From positions 1-38,667 of the forward strand of contig NZ_JGYV01000012.1 of NCBI RefSeq assembly GCF_000741575.1: a stretch of 38,667 bases of DNA. Reading direction: 5' to 3'. The stretch is from Bifidobacterium cuniculi (lineage in GTDB: Bacteria > Actinomycetota > Actinomycetes > Actinomycetales > Bifidobacteriaceae). The translations under genes were made by a program, and so were the position numbers. The notes beneath the pieces were generated by a model. It saw only the letters and a program-made list of their open reading frames with translations. It had not been told where the DNA came from and did no database searches. Below, one piece after another: positions 26,276 through 32,950 of the stretch; position 1 is the stretch's first letter; each line of letters opens with the position of its first letter.

Positions 26276-26953
26276 TTACTTCGCTCCCGTGTCTTTCCGT
26301 GCGGCGTGGAAGGAGCGATATCGATATTCGCGATAAACGCGAAAGTCGATGTGTTCTTGTTCCAATACGGCCTGAAATTGCGGGCGAAGTGCACCATAAA
26401 CAAGTAATGATTTCGGTTGCGTCACTATGAGCTTTTGGCAGAGCAGCGTTATGTTTGTGGAGATATGCCGTCTTGCACATCCCAGCGTTCCAACTGCAAA
26501 TTGGGTGTCGGCTGGATAGGAGGTAAGTGCTGATAAGGTTTCCTCGCTGCCGATACGCCAATTAGGCACAATTGGCACACCGTGTATCCCCAACCATAAT
26601 GTAGCGAGCATATTGACCAGAATGTGGAATTGCTGCATTTCGAGGGGCATGTCGGGGCGGGGACTGAAATCGAATCCACTCACGCCCATGAAACGCTTAT
26701 ATTCTGGGAGATCGGAGCTTAAACGGAACAGACGGCGATACAGGGAATCATCATTCATGAACATAGTGATGACTGTGTCCTGTGGGTTTTTGGACTGAAG
26801 CCGATTGTTCCAGTCGATCATCTCTGATGGTTTGTCGTGAAGTAGAAGTCCCTCGGGGAACCGTGGATATCCTTCATCGGAGAATTGTATGCCGTGCAAG
26901 CGGAGCTCGGAGCCCGTTCGTTCGCACCACTCGAAAAGGGAAGGGTGTCCCAT
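26276..26953 (-). CDS. DUF4417-family protein (first gene of low-GC operon)
   Basis: A 225-residue protein. GVSGFDFSPRPDMPLEMQQF near the middle, GVPIVPNWRIGSEETL and a late KSLLVYG block are what I know as DUF4417, a family of unknown function seen in mobile elements, phages and plasmids. ATG 26953 follows AAAGGACG. It leads a tight operon of four genes on the minus strand. No catalytic site can be named. Confidence 0.7.
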   Translation of the reverse strand: MGHPSLFEWCERTGSELRLHGIQFSDEGYPRFPEGLLLHDKPSEMIDWNNRLQSKNPQDTVITMFMNDDSLYRRLFRLSSDLPEYKRFMGVSGFDFSPRPDMPLEMQQFHILVNMLATLWLGIHGVPIVPNWRIGSEETLSALTSYPADTQFAVGTLGCARRHISTNITLLCQKLIVTQPKSLLVYGALRPQFQAVLEQEHIDFRVYREYRYRSFHAARKDTGAK

Positions 26954-27031
26954 GTAATCGTCCTTTCATGCATGCAAAAGAGATATAGGTAACTTGTCGT
27001 GTATTGCATTGCTTGGAAGGAAGAGGATGTG

Positions 27032-27065
27032 CAATAATGCGTAATGCGGGTGTTGTGCATTATTG
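27032..27065. promoter_or_regulatory. Inverted repeat upstream of the DUF4417 operon
   Basis: CAATAATGC (27032-27040) and GCATTATTG (27057-27065) are perfect 9-bp inverted arms, 79 bp before the operon start, in AT-rich DNA suited to a promoter. A regulator-binding site is possible; the binder is unknown. Confidence 0.4.
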
Positions 27066-27080
27066 TTACAGCATCTTCCT

Positions 27081-27112
27081 GTGTGGCGGATTACGCCAAT
27101 AATTCGCCACAC
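27081..27112 (-). terminator. Hairpin after the 136-residue orphan gene
   Basis: GTGTGGCG (27081-27088) pairs with CGCCACAC (27105-27112), with further pairing inside (GGATTACGCC/GGCG-type). It begins 12 bp after the stop of the minus-strand gene at 27124-27534 and likely ends its transcript. Confidence 0.55.
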
Positions 27113-27123
27113 TTTTCCAAAAG

Positions 27124-27534
27124 TCAGCGGGTGTCTGTCCTACGCGTACTCCTCTCTGTAATGTGACTGTTGTCAAGATTGAAGATTATGGCATTGTCCT
27201 CAGGGAAATAGTCACCTTCGGTTTTATATCCATTGTCTTCAAGGTTCCATCTCATAAGTCTCTGTAATGTCATTTTGAGGTCGAAATTATTCCATCGCAC
27301 CCCCGCGCGCGACGACCGGCCTTCCTTGAGAAAAGGACGTGCGTCTGTGGTGTCTTGCGAACACGTCTGAATGGCTAGGCGATGGGCGCTGTCGTCCATG
27401 AGGACAAGCACATATTCAGGACGCTTGAGTTTGTCTACGGTTGCCTTGTTGAAGCTTACTCCATCTTTCGTGACAGTCATTGTAGGAATGCCTGTCACAA
27501 ATTCGAGCGCCCGGAAGGAATCTAATTCGCTCAT
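27124..27534 (-). CDS. Hypothetical protein at right side of low-GC cassette
   Basis: A 136-residue soluble protein of no recognised family. It starts MSELDSFRALEFVTGIPTMT with KRPEYVLVLMDDSAHRLAIQ in the middle, an alternating beta/helix layout that resembles small DNA- or nucleotide-binding proteins only in a general way. ATG 27534 follows AAGGAGGG. It is separated from the DUF4417 operon by a hairpin and probably has its own promoter. Confidence 0.65.
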   Translation of the reverse strand: MSELDSFRALEFVTGIPTMTVTKDGVSFNKATVDKLKRPEYVLVLMDDSAHRLAIQTCSQDTTDARPFLKEGRSSRAGVRWNNFDLKMTLQRLMRWNLEDNGYKTEGDYFPEDNAIIFNLDNSHITERSTRRTDTR

Positions 27535-27717
27535 GGAACCCTCCTTACTGATACTGTTCAAAATCTAATTTCGAAGTATACCATATTGCGCGTTGTTTGC
27601 GTCTCTCGTTTGGTTTGATTTGCGTCTTTCGTGCTTCGGCATTTCCTGTGTAAATGTGTTGTATGATAAATCATTTGAGTGTCTTCATTGCGGCGTCGCG
27701 TGGCGAGATTGCAATAA

Positions 27718-27882
27718 GCGTCCTCAACATGCCCTCGATGTATTTCGAGGTGACGGTATCCCCGTGGAGTTACGTGATCGCCGCTGCCGCCACCTTGGCC
27801 TTCGCCTTCCTGGTGCAGCTCTTCGTCAACCCCGTCCTGGACCGCATCGACCCCGTCAGTTCCCTCAAGTCCGTGGAATAGC
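27718..27882 (+). pseudogene. Displaced 3' end of FtsX permease gene (right direct repeat)
   Basis: The segment encodes the last 54 residues of the permease (LNMPSMYFEVTVSPWSYVIA and so on to LKSVE, then stop) in an open frame without the rest of the gene. It differs from 24884-25048 at about ten bases, mostly synonymous or conservative. A strong terminator follows directly (27887-27920), whereas none follows the intact gene's stop at 25047, so this is likely the original 3' end, pushed away by the cassette. Confidence 0.85.
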
Positions 27883-27886
27883 GCCA

Positions 27887-27920
27887 CCTCCTCCTCCGAG
27901 AGATCTCTCGGAGGAGGAGG
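27887..27920 (+). terminator. 34-bp perfect palindrome, terminator of the original permease gene
   Basis: CCTCCTCCTCCGAGAGA (27887-27903) is followed at once by its exact reverse complement (27904-27920). It stands 6 bp after the displaced permease stop codon. No T-run follows, so it may act as a very stable Rho-independent-like stop or mRNA end-protector. Confidence 0.7.
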
Positions 27921-28050
27921 GGGTGGTGGGGCATGCAAACGCACATGGACGCGCATGCGTCCCGCGCGCGTATGCGCACGCATCCATACCCGGGGCGCCG
28001 CTGTCGTTCGCCGTACGGGGAAGCGCCCCTTTCGGTTTGCATCCGTAACC

Positions 28051-28078
28051 TTGGCGTCTATAGAGTCGTTCATATTAT
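28051..28078 (+). promoter_or_regulatory. Promoter of the CycA-like permease, possibly leaderless
   Basis: TTGGCG (28051-28056), a 16-bp spacer and TATTAT (28073-28078). The expected transcription start, about 7 bp later, falls at the ATG 28086, and no ribosome site precedes either candidate ATG, so a leaderless mRNA is plausible. Confidence 0.5.
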
Positions 28079-28085
28079 GTGTGAT

Positions 28086-29651
28086 ATGCAACAATCCGAA
28101 CAGAGCAAGGACAGGCGCCCATCCGGCACTGCGCCGACGTCGCTGCACAGCCTGGACGAAAACAACGAGATGGAACGCGGCCTGACGAATAAGCACGTGC
28201 AGTTCATCGCCATCGGCGGTGCCATCGGCACTGGCCTGTTCCTGGGCGCGGGCAAGTCCATCAACCTGACCGGACCGAGCATCGTGCTCGTCTACATCGC
28301 CGTCGGCATCATGATGTTCATCATGATGCGCGGCATCGGCGAACTCATGTACCGCGACCCGAGTCAGCACACCTTCATCAACTTCATCCGCATGTACCTG
28401 GGCAACGGCTGGGGCAAGTTCGCCCTGTGGTCCTACTGGATCGTGCTGGTGCTCATCGGCATGACCGAGATCACGGCCGTCGGCCAATACTGCGTCACCT
28501 TCTTCGGCACGCTCGGCTTCGACCTCAGTGCCTGGCAGTGGCTCATCGAGCTGTGCTTCCTGGTGGCGCTCGTGGGCATCAACCTCATCGCGGTGAAGGT
28601 CTTCGGCGAGGCGGAGTTCTGGTTCTCCATGATCAAGATCACGCTCATCGTGGTCATGATCGTCACTGCCGTCGTCATGCTCATCGCCGGATACAAGTAC
28701 GGCGCCACGCAGGTGCCGGGCCAGGACCATGTCTCGCCGGCGGGCAGCGTCACCGTGCGCAACATCACCGACGGCTTCCAGCTCGCCCCCAACGGCTGGG
28801 TGTCCCTCCTCATGAGCTTCCAGATGGTCTTCTTCGCCTACGAGATGATCGAGTTCGTCGGCGTGACCGTCTCGGAGACGAAGAACCCGCGCAAGGTGCT
28901 CCCCAAGGCGGTCAACGGCATCATCGTGCGCGTGCTCATCTTCTACGTCGGCGCGCTGCTCGCCATCATGACCATCGTGCCGTGGCGCAACTTCGCGCCG
29001 AACGAGGACGGCTCCTTCACGTCGCCCTTCATCATGGTCTTCGAGTTCGCCGGCCTGCACTGGGCGGCCGCGCTCGTCTTCTTCGTGGTGCTTACCGCCG
29101 CGGCCAGCTCGCTCAACTCGCTGCTCTACTCCGCCGGCCGTCACCTCTTCCAGCTGGCCAACGAGTCGGTCTCGCCCACGTTGTCCAAGCTGGGCACCGT
29201 CTCGAAGGCGAAGGTGCCGGCGCGCGCCATCATCGCCTCGGGTTGCCTGGTGTTGCTCTCGCCGATCGTCAGCGCGCTGCCCGGCGTCTCCGGCGCCTTC
29301 GTGCTGTTCTCCTCGGCGAGCTCCGCGGTGATCATCTTCATCTACATCCTCACGATGGTCGCGCACTACCGCTACCGCAAGTCGCCGGAGTTCATGCCCG
29401 ACGGTTTCCTCATGCCCGCCTACAAGGTGCTCGACCCGCTGGTCATCGCCTTCTTCGTGTTCATCTACGGTACCCTGTTCATCGCCGCCGACACCCGCTG
29501 GCCCGCGATCGCCGGCCTGGGCTGGCTGCTGCTCTTCGGCGGCTACTGCCTGCTCAAGAACCGCCACGAGACGCGCGGGCGGCGCGAGTTTGCCGAGGTG
29601 CGTGACGCCGAGCGCCGCAGTGCCGGCATGGCGGACCTCGACGACAGGTGA
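28086..29651 (+). CDS. Amino-acid permease, APC superfamily (CycA-like)
   Basis: A 521-residue importer with about 12 spans. After a polar N-terminal stretch, HVQFIAIGGAIGTGLFLGAG and GPSIVLVYIAVG mark span 1-2, followed by GIGELMYRDP. The nearest well-known style is CycA (D-Ala/D-Ser/Gly) or AnsP, but substrate is not settled. Two ATGs (28077 and 28086) are possible; 28086 is chosen for the leaderless promoter geometry. The gene lies 170 bp after the displaced permease end, in the normal high-GC background, and is followed by a 107-bp perfect palindrome. Confidence 0.88.
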   Translation: MQQSEQSKDRRPSGTAPTSLHSLDENNEMERGLTNKHVQFIAIGGAIGTGLFLGAGKSINLTGPSIVLVYIAVGIMMFIMMRGIGELMYRDPSQHTFINFIRMYLGNGWGKFALWSYWIVLVLIGMTEITAVGQYCVTFFGTLGFDLSAWQWLIELCFLVALVGINLIAVKVFGEAEFWFSMIKITLIVVMIVTAVVMLIAGYKYGATQVPGQDHVSPAGSVTVRNITDGFQLAPNGWVSLLMSFQMVFFAYEMIEFVGVTVSETKNPRKVLPKAVNGIIVRVLIFYVGALLAIMTIVPWRNFAPNEDGSFTSPFIMVFEFAGLHWAAALVFFVVLTAAASSLNSLLYSAGRHLFQLANESVSPTLSKLGTVSKAKVPARAIIASGCLVLLSPIVSALPGVSGAFVLFSSASSAVIIFIYILTMVAHYRYRKSPEFMPDGFLMPAYKVLDPLVIAFFVFIYGTLFIAADTRWPAIAGLGWLLLFGGYCLLKNRHETRGRREFAEVRDAERRSAGMADLDDR

Positions 29652-29667
29652 CTGGCTGCTGCGCGAC

Positions 29668-29774
29668 TGACACATTTTCCGGCCGTTGAAAATCGTGTAG
29701 GGCTGTGGGCTGCACAACTGACAGTTGTGCAGCCCACAGCCCTACACGATTTTCAACGGCCGGAAAATGTGTCA
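29668..29774. repeat. Perfect 107-bp palindrome of family P1
   Basis: Arms 29668-29720 and 29722-29774 are exact reverse complements (53 bp) around one A. The motifs GTGTAGGGCTGTGG and CACATTTTCCGGCC are shared with 11507-11607. It lies between the converging ends of the CycA-like permease gene and a small minus-strand gene and overlaps the latter's last codon, so it may be a two-way terminator. Confidence 0.95.
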
Positions 29775-30008
29775 CTGACTGCAATCTTCATGAGGGGGAC
29801 GACGTCGTGATTCCTGCGCGTTCGAGCGCGAGGTTGAGGGGCTCTTCCTCTTGACTACATAGATTGTAGAGGCGCTGATGACGGCGAGGGAAATGGGGAT
29901 TGCCCACCATAGGGACGAGGGGGAGTGCGTGATGCTGCCGATGACCATCGCGACGCTGAATACGGTCATCAACAGGTATCCGATGAGTTTGAGGATGTCC
30001 TTGACCAT
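29772..30008 (-). CDS. Small membrane protein, unknown function
   Basis: A 78-residue protein with two spans (about 7-25, LIGYLLMTVFSVAMVIGSI, and 33-51, LWWAIPISLAVISASTIYVV) and a basic, Ser/Arg-rich tail (KRKSPSTSRSNAQESRRRPP). ATG 30008 follows a GGGGGC stretch, a moderate ribosome site. No family recognised. Its stop codon lies within the edge of the 107-bp palindrome. Confidence 0.6.
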   Translation of the reverse strand: MVKDILKLIGYLLMTVFSVAMVIGSITHSPSSLWWAIPISLAVISASTIYVVKRKSPSTSRSNAQESRRRPPHEDCSQ

Positions 30009-30074
30009 GGTGCCCCCGATTCCCGGTATGAGCGGTTGCGTGCCAAAACGGTTTTCACGATATCAGGTCCTTCG

Positions 30075-30179
30075 CGCGGGTTCTTGAGAAATCTCCCGTT
30101 TTCCCGTGACTTTTCCAGGGCGCGGCCCACGCCCTGGAAAAGTCACGGGAAAACGGGAGATTTCTCAAGAACCCGCGCA
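30075..30179. repeat. Perfect 49-bp-arm palindrome (105 bp)
   Basis: Arms 30075-30123 and 30131-30179 match exactly around a 7-nt loop. The left arm begins GCGCGGGTTCTTGAGAAATC. Unlike the P1 palindromes it lies between two divergent genes, so ending transcription is not its obvious role. Its sequence differs from family P1. Confidence 0.95.
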
Positions 30180-30200
30180 CTGCACAATTTGTCTTACGGT

Positions 30201-30233
30201 GGAAATAGTTTTGAGTATAAGATAAATTTCCAT
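30201..30233 (+). promoter_or_regulatory. Promoter and candidate operator of the MarR gene
   Basis: TGGAAAT (30201-30207) and ATTTCCA (30227-30233) are inverted arms around the -10-like TATAAG (30217-30222). The position suits MarR autoregulation; the -35 box is unclear. Confidence 0.45.
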
Positions 30234-30265
30234 CCTGGGAATCACGACTGGAAGCGAGGGGCGTG

Positions 30266-30874
30266 ATGGATTACGAAGACGAGGCGATTCGCGAGGTCAT
30301 GCACGTCATGTGGGGAAGCCGTTCCCGCATGACGCGCTCGCTGGAGCGCGGCGGCCATGGCGAGATGTTCGTGATGCGCGAGCTCATGATGCATGGCGCG
30401 CGTACGCCGTCCCAACTGGCCGAGGCCATGCGCGTGACCTCCGGGCGCGTCTCCGCGGTCATCGCCGCGTTGCTGCGCAAGGGCTGGGTGACGCGCGCCG
30501 AAGACCCGGAGGACCGCCGTCGCGTGGTCGTCGCGCTCTCCGACGAGGGCCGTGCGGCCATCCACGAACATAGCGAGGGCATGCGTGACAACCTGCGCTG
30601 GATCTTCAAGCGCATGGGCGAGCGCCGCACCCGGGAGTTCGTGGACCTCATCTCCGAGTTCCTCACCTACATGTCCCTGCTGCGGCCCGGCGAACCCCGT
30701 CCGACCGACGAGCAGATTCACGACGCCTTCGCGCGGCGTAACGACGAGCGCGAGCGGCTGCGCGCCGCTGCCTGCGTGGCGCGCGCCGTCTACGACGACG
30801 ATCCCTTCCTCGGCGACGACAGCGCCGACCCCGCCGCTGCAAACGGCGTTTCCTGTCCGACTGACCAAGACTGA
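30266..30874 (+). CDS. MarR-family transcriptional regulator
   Basis: A 202-residue regulator. The winged helix is clear: TPSQLAEAMRVTSGRVSAVI, AALLRKGWVTRAEDPEDRRR and LSDEGRAA. The C-terminal tail is longer than usual (about 60 extra residues, acidic at the end). ATG 30266 follows GAGGGG with 4 nt between; GTG 30263 is an alternative. It is the first gene of an operon with a heterodimeric ABC exporter, a layout usual for drug-sensing control of multidrug efflux. Confidence 0.92.
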   Translation: MDYEDEAIREVMHVMWGSRSRMTRSLERGGHGEMFVMRELMMHGARTPSQLAEAMRVTSGRVSAVIAALLRKGWVTRAEDPEDRRRVVVALSDEGRAAIHEHSEGMRDNLRWIFKRMGERRTREFVDLISEFLTYMSLLRPGEPRPTDEQIHDAFARRNDERERLRAAACVARAVYDDDPFLGDDSADPAAANGVSCPTDQD

Positions 30875-30968
30875 CCGACTATCGCGATTGCGCCCCGCCG
30901 CCCGCGGTCCGGCCCCTTCCCGATCCCCAACCGGCGGACGCCCGCCCCACTGACCAAAAGGACCTTAC

Positions 30969-32888
30969 ATGTTCCGTATCATGAAATACCTCTCCAAGGC
31001 GGAGATGGGCCAGCTGTTCCTGGCCCTCGTGACCATCGTGGGCCAGGTCTACTTCGACCTGCAGCTGCCGACCTACATGTCGCAGATCACCACGCTCGTG
31101 GAGACCCCTGGCTCGAAGATGGCCGACATCTGGGCCGAGGGTGGCAAGATGCTGCTCGTTTCCCTCGGCTCGCTGGTGTGCGCCGTCGTCACCGGCTACC
31201 TGGCGGCCCGCGTTGCGGCCTCCTTCGGCCAGCGCCTGCGCTCCCTGGAGTTCCGCAAGGTCGAATCCTTCGGGCCTTCCGAGATCAACCGCTTCTCCAC
31301 CGCGAGCCTCATCACGCGCTCCACCAACGACGTCACGCAGATCCAGATGTTCGTCACCATGGGCCTGCAGATGCTCGTCAAGGCGCCGATCATGGCCGTG
31401 TGGGCCGTGTGCAAGATCGCCGGTGGCGGCTTCGAGTGGACCCTGGCCACCGGCATCGCCACCGCCGTCCTGCTCATCGCGGTGGCCATCCTCATGGTGG
31501 TCGTCATGCCGAAGTTCAAGGCCATGCAGCAGCTGACCGACAACATCAACCTCGTGGCCCGCGAGAACCTCACCGGCCTGCGCGTCGTGCGCGCCTACAA
31601 CGCCGACGACTACCAGGAGGCGAAGTTCGACCGCGCCAACGCCGAGCTCACCGGCACCCAGTTGTTCACGAACCGTGCGATGTCCATCATGATGCCGCTC
31701 ATGAGCACCGTCATGAACGGCCTGTCGCTCGCCATCTACTGGATTGGTGCCTACCTGATCGAGGCCGCCGGCGTCGCCGACAAGCTGCCGCTGTTCTCCG
31801 ACATGATCGTCTTCTCCAGCTACGCCGTGCAGGTGCTCATGAGCTTCCTGCTCATGAGCATGGTCTTCGTGCTCTGGCCGCGCGCCGACGTCTCCGCGCA
31901 GCGCGTCCTGGAGGTCATCAACACGCAGCCGCTCATCGAGTCCGGCAGCCGTGGGCGCGGCCTGACCGTCGCCGAGGCGCGCACCGCCGGCATCGTGACC
32001 GACGCCGACGCGCACGACTACGCCGACGACCTCGAGCTTGCCGGCCGCATCGACTTCCGTGACGTGAGCTTCACCTACCCCGACTCGCGCGAGGCGATGC
32101 TCGAGCACGTCAGCTTCACCGCCGAGCAGGGCCAGACGGTGGCGATCATCGGCTCGACCGGCTCCGGCAAGTCCTCGCTGATCAACCTCGTGCCGCGTTT
32201 CTACGACGTGACCGAGGGACAGGTGCTCGTCGACGGCGTGGACGTGCGCGACTACGACGTGCGCGTGCTGCGCGACAAGATCGGCTACGTGCCCCAGCAG
32301 TCCTTCCTGTTCAAGGGAACCGTCGCCTCCAACGTGAGCTACGGCGACCGCCCCGGCGAGGACGGGGACGTGCCGATGGCGGACACGTCCACTGCCGCCG
32401 GCCGGCGCATGGAGGAGCAGCTGATCGCCGCCGAGTCCGACCGTCCGCTCACCGCGCAGGAGATGAACCGCGTGGAGGAAGCGTGCGACGTGGCGCAGGC
32501 CACCGAGTTCGTCGAGAAGATGAAGGGCGGCTTCGAGGCGTCGATCGCGCAGGGCGGCACCAACGTGTCGGGCGGCCAGAAGCAGCGTCTGTCGATCGCC
32601 CGCGCCGTTTACCGCAAGCCGGAGATCCTCATCTTCGACGACTCCTTCTCCGCACTCGACTTCAAGACCGACCGCGTGGTGCGCGACGCCCTCAAGGACT
32701 ACGCCAAGGATTCCACGAAGATCATCGTCGCCCAGCGCGTGGGCACCATCATGGATGCCGACCGCATCCTCGTGGTCGACGACGGCAGGATCGTCGGCCA
32801 GGGCACCCACCGGGAGCTGCTCGAGACCTGCGACGTCTACCGCGAGATCGCCCAGTCCCAGCTCAGCGAGCAGGAACTCGAGGCCTGA
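30969..32888 (+). CDS. ABC exporter half-transporter with degenerate catalytic site
   Basis: A 639-residue protein: six-span membrane domain (about 1-320), then ATPase domain. Walker A is GSTGSGKSS (about 395-403), signature VSGGQKQRLSIARA (about 533), Walker B ILIFDDSFSALD with D558 in place of the usual catalytic Glu. This change is typical of one member of heterodimeric exporters (like BmrC or TM287). Between the Q-loop and signature is an unusual hydrophilic insertion of roughly 50 residues (GEDGDVPMADTSTAAGRRME and on), rich in acidic residues. ATG 30969 follows AAAAGGACC. It is co-transcribed with MarR and the second half-transporter. Substrate unknown. Confidence 0.93.
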   Translation: MFRIMKYLSKAEMGQLFLALVTIVGQVYFDLQLPTYMSQITTLVETPGSKMADIWAEGGKMLLVSLGSLVCAVVTGYLAARVAASFGQRLRSLEFRKVESFGPSEINRFSTASLITRSTNDVTQIQMFVTMGLQMLVKAPIMAVWAVCKIAGGGFEWTLATGIATAVLLIAVAILMVVVMPKFKAMQQLTDNINLVARENLTGLRVVRAYNADDYQEAKFDRANAELTGTQLFTNRAMSIMMPLMSTVMNGLSLAIYWIGAYLIEAAGVADKLPLFSDMIVFSSYAVQVLMSFLLMSMVFVLWPRADVSAQRVLEVINTQPLIESGSRGRGLTVAEARTAGIVTDADAHDYADDLELAGRIDFRDVSFTYPDSREAMLEHVSFTAEQGQTVAIIGSTGSGKSSLINLVPRFYDVTEGQVLVDGVDVRDYDVRVLRDKIGYVPQQSFLFKGTVASNVSYGDRPGEDGDVPMADTSTAAGRRMEEQLIAAESDRPLTAQEMNRVEEACDVAQATEFVEKMKGGFEASIAQGGTNVSGGQKQRLSIARAVYRKPEILIFDDSFSALDFKTDRVVRDALKDYAKDSTKIIVAQRVGTIMDADRILVVDDGRIVGQGTHRELLETCDVYREIAQSQLSEQELEA

Positions 32889-32894
32889 CCAGGC

Positions 32895-32910
32895 TGTTCC
32901 ACGTGGAACA
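32895..32910. promoter_or_regulatory. parS-like ParB-binding palindrome
   Basis: TGTTCCACGTGGAACA is a perfect 16-bp palindrome. It matches the bacterial parS pattern TGTTYCACGTGRAACA (identical to sites described in pseudomonads). It lies in the 62-bp gap between the two exporter genes. If bound by ParB, it would mark a chromosome-segregation site, which are usually near oriC. Confidence 0.6.
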
Positions 32911-32950
32911 TCCTCGCACTGACTTACGCTTCGTTCAGAAAGGACCACAC

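Larger units (their letters stand above)
25049..27882. mobile_element. Putative low-GC integrated cassette with five orphan genes
   Basis: The sequence between the two FtsX 3'-end repeats is clearly lower in GC than both sides and carries only small minus-strand genes unlike the neighbours. No integrase, transposase or tRNA is present. The arrangement, a target-gene 3' end repeated at both borders, is like that of site-specific integrative elements, but mobility would need help from elsewhere. Gene duplication with decay is the alternative. Confidence 0.6.

Noticed and set aside
27654..27881. 75-codon plus-strand frame ending in the FtsX tail as a real small gene
   Set aside because: It has no ribosome site and its conserved part is only the displaced end of the permease gene; treated as a remnant.
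27950..27990. GCGCATGCGT-rich stretch as an operator
   Set aside because: Short alternating purine-pyrimidine runs in GC-rich DNA produce weak palindromes by chance; no second copy near another promoter.
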